Notes: a model not told the origin generated them from the sequence alone. 64,000 bases of DNA from Hahellaceae bacterium (GCA_016716085.1 JADJWY010000001.1:248001-312000); one strand, 5' to 3'; shown: positions 53,101 to 61,312, counted from the first letter of the stretch. Numbers and translations are program-made.

Positions 53101-53681
53101 AATCCAAAGGATTGGGTTTAGGACTGGCCATTGCCGAACGCATTGCACGACTGCTCGGGTGTCCAATAGAGGTGCGATCGCAACCCGGTCATGGCAGCGT
53201 GTTCAGCATGACCGTCGCCCGTAGCGAGGCCGCACCGACCTTAACGGTGTCGGCCCCATCCATCCCATCCGGTCCAATGCAATCCACGGCGCAGCTTTCG
53301 CTGACGTCGCTTGCCGTACTGTGTATTGATAATGAACCGTCGATCCTTAGCGGCCTGCAGGCTTTACTCTCGGGCTGGGGATGCAAGGTTTGGTGCGCAG
53401 CCAGCCCGGATCAGGCCAGGCAGGCTCTTACCGGGTTTGCACCTGCTATCATTCTGGCGGACTACCAGCTGGAGGCCGATGTGGACGGTCTGGCCTTGTT
53501 AAACGAACTTTGTGACCGCTCACGACCGCCAATACAGGGTGTGCTGATCACAGCCGTCACATCAGCCGAGCTGAGAGAGAGTGCCCGCGCCCTGGGGTAT
53601 CATTTTCTCAACAAACCGGTAAAACCTGCGGCACTGCGCGCGTTACTATCAAGTCTCGACAGAGGACAACGAAAACCTTAG
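50148..53681 (+). CDS. crbS: Hybrid sensor kinase with symporter-like N-terminal domain (CrbS/MxtR-like)
   Basis: About 1177 residues from GTG 50148 (VINGFLVFILSIAYMGIL); AGGAGG is 11 bases upstream. Residues ~1-520 are a 13-helix SSS-like domain (GTASVSGLSFLPIYLGPALI, SIADFIATRYGKSQGLAAFV). A PAS domain follows (~640-750, LGVSVIDHDLNLVAWNKRYL), then HisKA with His814 in ASASHDLLQPLNAARLF, HATPase (NFLSNAVRYTRQGRVLLGAR, DTGPGIP) and a C-terminal REC domain with Asp1105 in ILADYQLEADVDG. It fits CrbS/MxtR, which controls acetate and short-chain acid use with CrbR. It is divergent from the acetate-type symporter. Confidence 0.9.
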   Translation: MINGFLVFILSIAYMGILFTIAYAGDQKPALYTRARHRSAIYSLTLAVYCTSWTFYGAVGTASVSGLSFLPIYLGPALIFLFGHSLLTRMITVSKRHNSTSIADFIATRYGKSQGLAAFVSLIALIGTLPYIALQLKAVSMGFSILTEGNSITPTLPPLLRDTGLYVALAMTSFTVLFGTRHLDATEHHHGLMLTIAFESAVKLLAFIAVGLFALWLLPDGPTQDRTAAPLSQTLSDLLARSPDPLTFGVYTLLAALAIFCLPRQFHVMVVENHNPEDMKTARWAFPAYLLVLSAFVVPLAIMGVMIFPDQTQNPDTYILALPLIHGQPWLALIVFIGGASAATSMVIMSAVTLSTMVSNEILVPLLLKMGGLVRQNARLPQRLLNLRRTTIAAIIAGAYLFSRITQDAISLASIGLLSFVAVAQFAPALIGGLYWKRGNCSGAIAGMATGFGLWVYTLLIPAILRGNHTFQDALEILRGLRWLNPEALLGLAGLNPIVHGTLFSLSLNALIYVLVSLITRQRVIERIQVASFHDTPYLTGPEKNWISSATLEDLMAVSGRFLGEARSAEALKQFRKKQPQPVSPNQPVTLPLLRHMEAQLAGVIGSSSARVVLSTALQGQQMGIEDVVSIVDEASQVMRFNRERLQSAIENMHLGVSVIDHDLNLVAWNKRYLDIFSYPKGFVRVGRPIAELLEHNLKASHVPDERIHAIVEARLALMRDGTPHEYERIKPDGSVILIQGTPMPDGGFVTCFSDITRMRKTEQALKETNTYLEHRVQERTEELSTLNEQLSQAKSEAEQANLGKTRFLASASHDLLQPLNAARLFASALNQSLGKTEGSQEALTLLQNLESSLNSAEDILHTLLDISKLDAGAIPPQIQPVRLADLFKALATEFGAIAQAKGLEFRCAPCALYIKSDPQLLRRVLQNFLSNAVRYTRQGRVLLGARRRGDEVRLEVWDTGPGIPVDKQQAIFQEFKRLESQTGESKGLGLGLAIAERIARLLGCPIEVRSQPGHGSVFSMTVARSEAAPTLTVSAPSIPSGPMQSTAQLSLTSLAVLCIDNEPSILSGLQALLSGWGCKVWCAASPDQARQALTGFAPAIILADYQLEADVDGLALLNELCDRSRPPIQGVLITAVTSAELRESARALGYHFLNKPVKPAALRALLSSLDRGQRKP

Positions 53682-54379
53682 TCAGCCCCGTCATAACATT
53701 CCTCATCCTGGCCCTCGCCGGGGGGCAAGGGACTGACGGCCATCCCAGAGGCCTGCTCCATTTCCTTCACGGCGATCACGGCTTGCGTGCGACTGCGAAC
53801 CCCCAGCTTTTTGAAGAGTGCCGTCATGTGCGCTTTGACCGTGGCTTCGGAGACTTTCAATTCGTAGGCGATCTGTTTATTAAGCAGGCCCTCGCTCAAC
53901 ATACCCAGCACCCGAAACTGCTGGGGCGTCAGTGTTCCCAAACGACTCTCAGCGGCGGAAACAGGCGGTGTATCCAAACAAGTCTCAACACCCGGTGGCC
54001 AGAAAAGATCGCCTCCCAGCACCTTGCGAATCGCCTCCGTAATCGTCTCCAGCGACGACGATTTCGGTATAAACCCCGCTGCACCGCTCACCATCGCTCT
54101 GCGCATGACAGGCACATCTTCCGTACCGGAGACAATGACTACTGGAATCGCAGGATACTGTCCGCGTAAAAACGCCAGCCCGGAAAAACCATGCGCGCCC
54201 GGCATATTCAGATCAAGCAGGATCAGATCGACATCCGAATCGTTGTCCAACGCCCTTTGAAGCGTGTCAATACTGTCGGCTTCCACCAGGTCAACGGCCC
54301 CGACTGCCTGACGCACAGCCTGTGCGACCGCTGCGCGAAAAAGCGGATGATCGTCGGCAATGATAATCTGCTGCGTCAT
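53678..54379 (-). CDS. crbR: LuxR-family response regulator (CrbR/ErdR-like)
   Basis: 233 residues. The REC domain starts MTQQIIIADDHPLFRAAVAQ, with phosphoacceptor Asp56 in LILLDLNMPG and Lys in IPKSSSLETI. The C-terminal GerE/LuxR helix-turn-helix includes TPQQFRVLGMLSEGLLNKQI and KVSEATVKAHMTALFKKLGV. It converges on the kinase gene and overlaps it by four bases. The pairing with the CrbS-like kinase and the acetate-type symporter suggests the acetate-switch circuit; the tail (SPLPPGEGQDEE) is unusually acidic. Confidence 0.9.
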   Translation of the reverse strand: MTQQIIIADDHPLFRAAVAQAVRQAVGAVDLVEADSIDTLQRALDNDSDVDLILLDLNMPGAHGFSGLAFLRGQYPAIPVVIVSGTEDVPVMRRAMVSGAAGFIPKSSSLETITEAIRKVLGGDLFWPPGVETCLDTPPVSAAESRLGTLTPQQFRVLGMLSEGLLNKQIAYELKVSEATVKAHMTALFKKLGVRSRTQAVIAVKEMEQASGMAVSPLPPGEGQDEECYDGAD

Positions 54380-54441
54380 GTGCTACCCCACTCTGTTTTT
54401 TTATTGATAGCGGGGTTCCAACCTGACGTCAACGCAAACAG

Positions 54442-56022
54442 TTATACAGGACCGTGGGCGGTTTTTTCCGGCTCGCCAGACACGACACGTTCATCACCCT
54501 CTTCGGCCGACGACTCGCTGCGTTTTCGGCGCGGCTTAAGCGCGTACTGATTCAGTCCCGGTACGTGAATCTTGCGCAGGTAATGCCGCCAGTCATAACT
54601 GTCCGCTCTGACCGGAAAGCGTGACAGGGCCTCGGGGCTCGCCCGCCGACTCAGTTCAAGCAGCCGTTCATTACTGAAGATATAATTCGGCGAGGTGTAA
54701 AACGAAAAGACCAGCGACAGCTTCAGTGTGGTTTCCAGGTTGTCCAGTGCTTTCGAGTGCCCCGATTTTCCTGCCAGCAATCCGGCTATTTTTGACCCGG
54801 CCTTCGCAAGGTAAAAGCCACTGACCATGGTCAAATGAAAGGCCAGGCGAGGGATCATCACAAAACGACGCTGGGGTTTTCGATAGAACAGGCGATCATA
54901 CAGGTGATAATTTTCGTGCGCTTCTTCCTGCACATAATCGATGACCTGATGAATTTTCAGGGGGTTGCTACTGCTGCTGCACACTTGATAAATACGATGC
55001 CCGGGTTTTAAGGCTAATGCCTCCATGCCCGCCAGCAAAATTGCATTGGCCACCAGGTCGACCGGGATGATGTCGATCACGGCGCCAGGTTTTCCGGGAA
55101 ACAGTGTCACCTTCTCGCGGGCATAGGCCAGAATGACCGCATCGGCCACTTTGACGCCTTCCAACCAACCCGCCGCCGGTTCAGACAACGTGCTTTCCAC
55201 GATACTCGGTCGTAAAATGGTTAAGGCCTTGCCCTGCATTGCTTTCAACAGAACCTGTTCGCCCATCCATTTGGTAAATGTGTAGGTATCATTCCAGCCA
55301 TAGCGGTGCGACTCACGAACACCCAGTTCGATCAGGGCTTCTTCCAGCAGGATCGGGTCACGCTGCTCCAGTTTGACCGCCGCAATTTTGGCCTGCAAAT
55401 CGGCCAACACCGATTCGACCTCGAAATAGCCTTGCGGAGCGCGTGGAATCCATTGTCCGGCGGGTCGATGATTCGACTCGTTGATCAGACCACTGTGGAA
55501 GCCATGCACATAGCAGGTAGAGACCTGCACTACCGGGCAGTCACCCGCAAGCCGGGAGAGGGCGATGATTTCGTTGAGGCTGTTTGTATTGATGCTGATG
55601 GCCTGATCCAGTGCCTCACGAAAGTTGACACTGGCCGCGCTGTTGATAATCAGGTCGAGCGAACGTCCCAGAGTATTAAACGCGCCATCCGTCAAACCCA
55701 GTTTAGCCTCCGTGATTTCCCCGGTGATAAATTGAATGCGGGTTTCGCAAAACTGCAAAAATGCAGCCTCATCCGCTGACCGCAGCCGATTGAAGATAGA
55801 AGAGGTTGCGATTTCCTGATAGAACCGCTGCCGTGCGTCGCCATGCTTTCGGTTGGCACGAATCACCAGCACGATTTCTCCAATCTCAGGCACATCACGA
55901 ATCAGCTTTTCGAGCACGACCTTTCCGACAAATCCGGTCGTGCCCGTAATGAGCACACGTTTGCCTTTCAGTACTCGCGCATCTATCTCTTCGACGGTCT
56001 GGACTACAGGCGTGGTGTTCAT
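54442..56022 (-). CDS. Fatty acyl-CoA reductase, alcohol-forming (Marinobacter FAR type)
   Basis: 526 residues from ATG 56022 (MNTTPVVQTVEEIDARVLKG), with GGGGAAAT upstream. The extended-SDR NAD(P)H motif is RVLITGTTGFVGKVVLEKL (residues ~22-40), and the catalytic YxxxK is in WNDTYTFTKWMGEQ. A C-terminal FAR_C-type domain follows, with YHLYDRLFYRKPQRRF. It matches the Marinobacter long-chain acyl-CoA reductase (Maqu_2220 type) that gives fatty alcohols for wax esters. A variable acidic tail ends the protein. It is divergent from the DUF2156 gene. Confidence 0.9.
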   Translation of the reverse strand: MNTTPVVQTVEEIDARVLKGKRVLITGTTGFVGKVVLEKLIRDVPEIGEIVLVIRANRKHGDARQRFYQEIATSSIFNRLRSADEAAFLQFCETRIQFITGEITEAKLGLTDGAFNTLGRSLDLIINSAASVNFREALDQAISINTNSLNEIIALSRLAGDCPVVQVSTCYVHGFHSGLINESNHRPAGQWIPRAPQGYFEVESVLADLQAKIAAVKLEQRDPILLEEALIELGVRESHRYGWNDTYTFTKWMGEQVLLKAMQGKALTILRPSIVESTLSEPAAGWLEGVKVADAVILAYAREKVTLFPGKPGAVIDIIPVDLVANAILLAGMEALALKPGHRIYQVCSSSSNPLKIHQVIDYVQEEAHENYHLYDRLFYRKPQRRFVMIPRLAFHLTMVSGFYLAKAGSKIAGLLAGKSGHSKALDNLETTLKLSLVFSFYTSPNYIFSNERLLELSRRASPEALSRFPVRADSYDWRHYLRKIHVPGLNQYALKPRRKRSESSAEEGDERVVSGEPEKTAHGPV

Positions 56023-56491
56023 CGGATTTCCCCATCGTTTGGACTGCGTGTGTAAACTTATTTGTCGAAAGTTTACGCCTCGACACCAAACAAAACGTGA
56101 CGCCACGCACATTTAGAACTTTACAACACCACTCACTTTATTCCCTTGACACCCCTCTCATACAAAACCGGAAGGGCTTTGCAAAGCCCTTTAAGATTGT
56201 CGTACAAACGGTTTTCTGAGCCGCGCAAGCCCCCTTGTAACAGAGTGTGACCGAGTCCGCAAACGACTCATGGATTGTCCAACAATCTAATTCAAGCAGT
56301 TGAATTTGTTTTACTTTTTTTTGCAATTTTTTTTACGAAAGCCTGCAAAAGTGCGTGCTGACTCACAGTTCATTTACCAATCGTTACGTTATGATGGCAA
56401 CCATGAAATCGAGACAAATTTTGATCAATCTGCCATCCAAGCAGAACTCTGAAACCCGGTACGACAATAAGATAGGGAGAGGGCGATTAGC
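56023..56491. other. 469-base intergenic region between FAR and DUF2156 genes, AT-rich, with a palindrome
   Basis: Promoters for both divergent genes must lie here. It contains poly-T tracts (56310-56332 on the plus strand), the perfect palindrome at 56172-56191 and, near the DUF2156 side, TACGTTATGAT (about 56383-56393), a possible -10. No open frame here looks like a gene. Confidence 0.6.
56172..56191. promoter_or_regulatory. Perfect 20-base palindrome upstream of FAR
   Basis: AAGGGCTTTGCAAAGCCCTT is its own reverse complement. It lies 150 bases upstream of the FAR start and 300 upstream of the DUF2156 start. It may be an operator for a dimeric regulator; it lacks the T run and loop of a terminator. 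Confidence 0.5.
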
Positions 56492-57499
56492 ATGAGCGAA
56501 CAGATTTTAACCCTTGATAGCCTTCAACAGGTCCAGACCACCGTCTTTTCCCTGAGTGAACGCATCCAGTACCTCAAAGAGCATGGTATTCACTCCCAGG
56601 CGTTCTCTACCCTGCAGCCAGGCATGGAATACTTCGACCTCGACGGCATTGGCTACATTGCCTACATGCGCAAGTGGGGTATGATGTTTGTGCTTTCTGA
56701 TCCGGTCTGTGCAGCGCACAACTTTGAGCTGATTCTGGAGCGTTTCCACCAGAAATACCCTCATGCAAACTTCGTCCAGTGCACCAAAGCGACAGTTGAA
56801 ATCCTGCATCGCCGCTTCAAATATTACGGCACCCAATTTGGCTCAGAGATTCGTATCGACCTTAAAAACTGGTCCCTGAGCGGTAAGAAAAAGCAGATCA
56901 TTCGCACGGCCATCAACCAGGCGGAAAAACAGGGTGTGGTCGTTAAGGAAAGCTTTACTGATGATCACCGCAAAGAAATCTCGGAAGCGTGGATCAAAAC
57001 CCGTAAGTGCAAGAGCAACGAAATTCGCTTCCTGATCCGTCCGATGGCCATGAATTATCGGGAAAATGAGCGCCGTTTCTACGCCTATCAGAATGGCAAG
57101 CCGGTCGGTTTTATTTATTTTGACCCGATTTACTACCACAACCAGATTATCAGCTATGTTCCGAACATTTCGCGCGCCAATGCGGAATTCAAGCAGGGCC
57201 TGTTCTATTCGATCATGACCCACGCGATGGAAGTGTTCAAATCAGAAGGCGTACCTTTTGTTGACTTGGGCCTGGTACCGTTGATGTTCTGCCGTGAAGA
57301 CGAAGCCTGCGAATCCAGCCTGCTCAAACGCATGTGCCGTATGGTCTGGAAACACGGCAACTTCCTCTATAACTTCCAGGGACTGGCGTTTACCAAATCC
57401 CGCTTCCGCGGTGAAGAAGAGCCGACCTATGCGGCGCACCCCAAGGCGCTACCCTTGCTTGACTTCTTCGTGATGTTCAAACTGACTCGACTGATCTGA
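56492..57499 (+). CDS. DUF2156 family protein (GNAT-fold, phosphatidylglycerol lysyltransferase C-domain-like)
   Basis: 335 residues. The DUF2156 block is clear: LQPGMEYFDLDGIGYIAYMRKWGMMFVLSDPVC, then ATVEILHRRFKYYGTQFGSE and the second half with YRENERRFYAYQNGKPVGFI, then FVDLGLVPLMFCREDE. It has the paired GNAT-like fold seen in lysyl-phosphatidylglycerol synthases, without their transmembrane domain. Substrates are unknown; transfer of an acyl or aminoacyl group is likely. It is divergent from the FAR gene and ends at a terminator. Confidence 0.88.
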   Translation: MSEQILTLDSLQQVQTTVFSLSERIQYLKEHGIHSQAFSTLQPGMEYFDLDGIGYIAYMRKWGMMFVLSDPVCAAHNFELILERFHQKYPHANFVQCTKATVEILHRRFKYYGTQFGSEIRIDLKNWSLSGKKKQIIRTAINQAEKQGVVVKESFTDDHRKEISEAWIKTRKCKSNEIRFLIRPMAMNYRENERRFYAYQNGKPVGFIYFDPIYYHNQIISYVPNISRANAEFKQGLFYSIMTHAMEVFKSEGVPFVDLGLVPLMFCREDEACESSLLKRMCRMVWKHGNFLYNFQGLAFTKSRFRGEEEPTYAAHPKALPLLDFFVMFKLTRLI

Positions 57500-57522
57500 T
57501 CGTCGGTCGCCCCGGAACACAC

Positions 57523-57545
57523 AAACCCCGCTCAGCGGGGTTTTT
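57523..57545. terminator. Intrinsic terminator after the DUF2156 gene
   Basis: AAACCCCGCTCAGCGGGGTT followed by TTT: a five-base GC stem plus AT pairs, loop TCA, T run. It can serve both the DUF2156 gene and the convergent DUF4442 gene. Confidence 0.9.
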
Positions 57546-57562
57546 CATTTCCAGCCCGTCAC

Positions 57563-58036
57563 TCAACCGGACCTTGGTAGAATCGACACAACTTTTTCGC
57601 AGCTCGCATGTACGACCCCGGCCGCATCCTCAAGATGCACCCAATAGGTACGCTCAAGTCGCCCCCCCTCTTTTAGCTGACGCAGGATGTCTCCGACCTC
57701 GTCTTCGCTGATGTGAAACCGCGCAGAGAGTGTTGTTTTAACGGGCCGTTTAAAGTGCATCCGTGCAATTTTATCCACGACTCGATATCGCCGACCCAAC
57801 AGCTTATACAGCATCACGCCGTAGATCGGGTCCAGCGCAGCATACAACCCTCCCCCCCAGGTAATCCCCATGTAATTCCGGGTGCGCCAGTTACTCGGAA
57901 TTTCGATCTCAACCTCCCGAAAATGGGCGGCAACAAAGATCACCCGCGCCCCTGTCAGGCGGTAGGCGGGAAACAGATTACCGCCCCAACGCCACAAGCG
58001 GGATTCCAGCGACTCCGCCTCCCCCTGCGCTGTCAT
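57563..58036 (-). CDS. DUF4442 hotdog-fold protein (thioesterase-like)
   Basis: 157 residues with the DUF4442 pattern: GGNLFPAYRLTGARVIFVAA, IPSNWRTRNYMGITWGGGLYA (the hotdog helix region), and VVDKIARMHFKRPVKTTLSA. Members are hotdog-fold proteins with probable acyl-CoA thioesterase activity. It starts in an ATGA overlap with the alcohol dehydrogenase stop, so the pair is translationally coupled. It is the last gene of the MarR/dehydrogenase operon. Confidence 0.88.
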   Translation of the reverse strand: MTAQGEAESLESRLWRWGGNLFPAYRLTGARVIFVAAHFREVEIEIPSNWRTRNYMGITWGGGLYAALDPIYGVMLYKLLGRRYRVVDKIARMHFKRPVKTTLSARFHISEDEVGDILRQLKEGGRLERTYWVHLEDAAGVVHASCEKVVSILPRSG

Positions 58037-59001
58037 GGTTGGATACTCAAAACGATTTTGCCCCGGGCTCGCAGTGTGCGACTGTAATCATGGGCTTGCG
58101 CAGCCTCGTGCAGGGGATAGACCCGGTCGATCAGGGGCGTGAGTTGACCTGCCGCAATGAGACCGGCGATTTCAGCCAGATCCTTCGCATCCGGCCTGAC
58201 CATCACCACATGCGCCCTGGGATGTCCCGGTTGCAACAGCGCTCTCATTTTTGAAATCGCCATCACCTTCAGGTTCTGAGGACTGGGAATCGTCGAGACA
58301 AAGCGGCCGCCCTGATTCAATATCGCGCAGCTGGGGGTGAATCGATGCCGCCCGATGGTGTCAAACACACAGTCAAAACGCTCAGGTTGCTTGAGTACAT
58401 CCTCGCGCTGATAATCAATCACCCGCGTTGCCCCCAACCGTCTGGCCAGTTCTGCATTCGCGCCACTGCATACAGCCGTAACCCTTGCTCCTAACGCCCT
58501 GGCAATTTGCACCGCGAAGCTACCGACGCCGCCCGACGCGCCAATCACCATGACGGACATGCCGGGCTTGATGCCAGCGCCTTTGACCAGAGCCTGCCAG
58601 GCCGTCAATGCACACAGCGGTGTAGCCCCTGCCTGAATCCAGTCCAGTCCTTCGGGGGTGTGGGTAATATGCTTTGCAGACACCGACACGACGTCAGCAT
58701 AGGTGGCCAGACCGTCACACGGATTTTTCATCCCAAAGACCCGATCACCAACCTGGAATTCGCTAACACCTGCCCCCACCGCGATAACTCGGCCGGCAAG
58801 ATCACTACCTAGGACTAACGGAAAAGCCGGCACCAAAAACTGAAGTTGGTATCGCCCACTACGGATCAACCAGTCCCGCGGGTTCACACTGGTGGCATAA
58901 TTCTGAATCAACACCTCCTTGGGTCCTGGGCGAGGCTCGGGCCTATCGCCGAAACATAAAACATCGCTTTTTCCATAAGCCGTTTGATAAATCGCCTTCA
59001 T
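58033..59001 (-). CDS. Zinc-free medium-chain alcohol dehydrogenase/quinone oxidoreductase
   Basis: About 322 residues from ATG 59001, with GGAGGGTG upstream. The MDR features are NYATSVNPRDWLIRSGRY, FPLVLGSDLAGRVIAVGAGV and a Rossmann site in VMVIGASGGVGSFAVQIARALG. The structural and catalytic zinc cysteines are absent. It follows the MarR gene by 46 bases and has an operator copy 16 bases before its start, so MarR control is likely. Substrate unknown. Confidence 0.9.
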   Translation of the reverse strand: MKAIYQTAYGKSDVLCFGDRPEPRPGPKEVLIQNYATSVNPRDWLIRSGRYQLQFLVPAFPLVLGSDLAGRVIAVGAGVSEFQVGDRVFGMKNPCDGLATYADVVSVSAKHITHTPEGLDWIQAGATPLCALTAWQALVKGAGIKPGMSVMVIGASGGVGSFAVQIARALGARVTAVCSGANAELARRLGATRVIDYQREDVLKQPERFDCVFDTIGRHRFTPSCAILNQGGRFVSTIPSPQNLKVMAISKMRALLQPGHPRAHVVMVRPDAKDLAEIAGLIAAGQLTPLIDRVYPLHEAAQAHDYSRTLRARGKIVLSIQP

Positions 59002-59016
59002 ATCACCCTCCACCTA

Positions 59017-59030
59017 GTTCGTCGCCGAAC
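59017..59030. promoter_or_regulatory. MarR operator copy 2 (before the dehydrogenase)
   Basis: GTTCGTCGCCGAAC, one mismatch from the palindrome at 59519-59532, with the same AG before and CTTTTT after. It lies between the MarR stop and the dehydrogenase start, 16 bases upstream of the latter. Confidence 0.7.
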
Positions 59031-59047
59031 CTTTTTCCTAAAAAAAT

Positions 59048-59470
59048 TCAATAATTCGCCAGCGACTTGGCCAACAAGGCCACCAGACTCTGCTGCTCCG
59101 CTTCCGAAAAGCCTTTAAACAATCTAGCGTTGACTTGCTCAGAGAGTGCCTTGAAATCCGCCTTGTGCGACAGACTCTTTTGCGTCAACCTGACCTGCTT
59201 GACCCGCAGATCATCAGGCGACACGGTTTTCTCGACATAGCCTAACTGAATCAGCTTATCGACCAGTTCGGTTGTGGAGGACTTTTTCTTGTTGATGTGC
59301 AACGCAAGATCCTTCAGCGACAGCGCTTTTTCACGGTATAACGTAATCAGAATAGCGCCATGGGAAGGTGCCAGCGTCGTCATCCCCAGGCGCTTCAATT
59401 CGCTCGTCACGTGCTCGTAGGCCCGGTCACGCAACTCCGCGACCAGAAAAACCACCCCATTGGTGCGCAT
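59048..59470 (-). CDS. MarR-family transcriptional regulator
   Basis: 140 residues from ATG 59470, with GGAGGGAG upstream; the longer start at 59488 lacks a site. The winged helix is shown by LSLKDLALHINKKKSSTTEL and VDKLIQLGYVEKTVSPDDLRVKQVRLT, with helical ends (HVTSELKRLGMTTLAPSHGAIL). It likely represses its own gene and the dehydrogenase through two near-identical operator copies. The effector is unknown. Confidence 0.9.
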   Translation of the reverse strand: MRTNGVVFLVAELRDRAYEHVTSELKRLGMTTLAPSHGAILITLYREKALSLKDLALHINKKKSSTTELVDKLIQLGYVEKTVSPDDLRVKQVRLTQKSLSHKADFKALSEQVNARLFKGFSEAEQQSLVALLAKSLANY

Positions 59471-59518
59471 CGACACTCCCTCCGCCACCGGATCATGGAT
59501 TCACTCAGCGCCATGATA

Positions 59519-59532
59519 GTTCGGCGCCGAAC
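59519..59532. promoter_or_regulatory. MarR operator copy 1 (before the MarR gene)
   Basis: GTTCGGCGCCGAAC, a perfect 14-base palindrome 49 bases upstream of the MarR start. The flanks AG and CTTTTT are shared with the second copy at 59017-59030. Confidence 0.75.
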
Positions 59533-59607
59533 CTTTTTGCAAGCATGAAGAAGACACTTCTTACATTCCCGCCTATTCTCAATCCAGTGACCGAGGGCTG
59601 ACACACC

Positions 59608-60393
59608 CTACACAGCGGGAACCTGACTCACCTGCTGAAAGCCCCACTTCCGCACGCCCGTCTCCCAAGGGGTATCCTGTGGGCCGGTATAGACCGCCTC
59701 GTGCCAGGCGGGCGACGTTTGGTCCAGACGCAGCGTGCCGACCAGATGGCTGACGCGGCGAGCAATGGCTTCGCCTGAATCGATCCAGCGCACCTCAGGC
59801 AGCGCCTGCTCGAAATAGGCGCGTAACAAAGGGAAGTGGGTACAGCCTAGCACCACGGCATCGACCGCTTCCTGCCGGATGTCATCCACGATCCCACGCA
59901 ACTCGGTGTCGACGGGCTTGCCGCGCACAAAGTCCTCGGCAAGCCGCACCAGATCACCCTGCCCTTTTTTAATCACCTCATGGCCACTGGCAAAGTTTTT
60001 GACCAGCTGATCGATATAAGGGCGCGTGATCGTAGCTGGCGTGGCCAACAGGCAGATTCGATGGGGCTCCGCCGAGGCGCCTGCCGTCTTGATCGCGGGA
60101 ACGACGCCCACAAAGGGCAAATCGAAGCGTTGACGCAAATCATCCAGTAGCAGCGTGCTCGCCGTGTTACAGGCGAGAACCACCAAACGGGGGTGATAGC
60201 GGGGTATCAGGCGCGCCAGCAGCCCCGTGACGCGCTCGGCGACCAGGGAATCCGGCTTGGTGCCATAGGGAAACCCCTCGAAATCAGCGCAGTAAAGTGT
60301 CGAAAGGTCCGGGCGCAGGGCAACTATTTCCTTCCAGACGCTGAGCCCGCCACTTCCTGAATCAAAAACCAGAACCGGCAGTGAAAGACTCAT
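59608..60393 (-). CDS. murI: Glutamate racemase
   Basis: 261 residues. The two catalytic cysteines are in VLACNTASTLLL (residue ~74) and VLGCTHFPLLRAYF (~183), and the N terminus has VFDSGSGGLSVWKEI. MurI converts L- to D-glutamate for peptidoglycan. It shares an ATGA overlap with the nudC gene upstream, so both are translated together. The C-terminal tail (FQQVSQVPAV) is longer than in some homologues. Confidence 0.95.
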   Translation of the reverse strand: MSLSLPVLVFDSGSGGLSVWKEIVALRPDLSTLYCADFEGFPYGTKPDSLVAERVTGLLARLIPRYHPRLVVLACNTASTLLLDDLRQRFDLPFVGVVPAIKTAGASAEPHRICLLATPATITRPYIDQLVKNFASGHEVIKKGQGDLVRLAEDFVRGKPVDTELRGIVDDIRQEAVDAVVLGCTHFPLLRAYFEQALPEVRWIDSGEAIARRVSHLVGTLRLDQTSPAWHEAVYTGPQDTPWETGVRKWGFQQVSQVPAV

Positions 60394-61196
60394 GAACGAC
60401 AGGCGTCCAAACCCGCCTGGATCAAGTGAGCGGCAATGGTTTGCTGCGGGGGCAACAAGGGCAAGGCATCCGGGCGGAACCAGTCTGCATGATCAATCTC
60501 ACTGGCATCGATCTGCAAATCGCCCCCCTTATATTCAGCGACAAAGCCTACCATCAACTGATGTGGGAACGGCCAGGGTTGCGAACCGACGTAGCGCATT
60601 TCGCCCACTTCAAGGCCGGTTTCTTCAAGCACTTCCCTTCGCACGGCCTGCTCGAGTGTTTCCCCCACCTCCACAAATCCGGCCACACAGCTGTATATGC
60701 CTGTCTTTTTCATACGATGGGAACGCGCCAGCAGAATTTCACCCGGACGATACACGGTGACGATCACGCAAGGATTCACCACCGGATAGACCCGATGCTG
60801 GCAGAACTGACAGACTAAGGCGCGGTCATTGCCGACAAACTCCAGCGGCTTGCCACAACGGGAACAGAAATTTTGCGCGCGCGCCCAGTACATCAACTGC
60901 GAAGCAGAACTAACAACCCTGAACTGCATCTCGGTGCTCTGCAGGAGGTATTCACGCAAGGTGAGCGCACGCCAGCCCTCTGGGCACTCGGCCAGGTCCA
61001 CGCAACGCAATTTCATTTCGCCCAGGGTACCCAGCCCCAGGCTTAGTGCCTCAGGGAATTCGCCCGCTACCTTTACCCAGGGATCAAACGCATTCACGGG
61101 GAGCAGCAGCTTTTCCTGCCAGAAATACACCGCGTGGCAGTCTTCGTGCCGTAGAGGGGCTAGCGAGGGATGATAGTCAAAACGGTAATCAGGCAT
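60390..61196 (-). CDS. nudC: NAD(+) diphosphatase (decapping Nudix hydrolase)
   Basis: 268 residues. A zinc ribbon is shown by NFCSRCGKPLEF and LVCQFCQHRVYPVVNP, and the Nudix box is GFVEVGETLEQAVRREVLEE with TGL after. The SQPWPFPHQLMVGF motif after the Nudix box is specific to the NudC/NADH pyrophosphatase group, which also removes NAD caps from RNA. The start at 61196 gives the family N terminus (YRFDYHPSLAP). It is co-translated with murI through ATGA. Confidence 0.95.
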   Translation of the reverse strand: MPDYRFDYHPSLAPLRHEDCHAVYFWQEKLLLPVNAFDPWVKVAGEFPEALSLGLGTLGEMKLRCVDLAECPEGWRALTLREYLLQSTEMQFRVVSSASQLMYWARAQNFCSRCGKPLEFVGNDRALVCQFCQHRVYPVVNPCVIVTVYRPGEILLARSHRMKKTGIYSCVAGFVEVGETLEQAVRREVLEETGLEVGEMRYVGSQPWPFPHQLMVGFVAEYKGGDLQIDASEIDHADWFRPDALPLLPPQQTIAAHLIQAGLDACRS

Positions 61197-61312
61197 CTTT
61201 CTAGCCTATGGGCCAACCCTAAAGATTGCAAGCGTCAATCAAAGGATAGGCTTTGCCCCTTATTGACTGAAACGATAAACTACGCCCCATCTGTAAATAG
61301 ACCGGATGGGTT

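Noticed and set aside
56138..56326. Open frame in the FAR/DUF2156 intergenic region
   Set aside because: It has no homology sign, includes the palindrome and AT-rich promoter sequence, and has no ribosome site.
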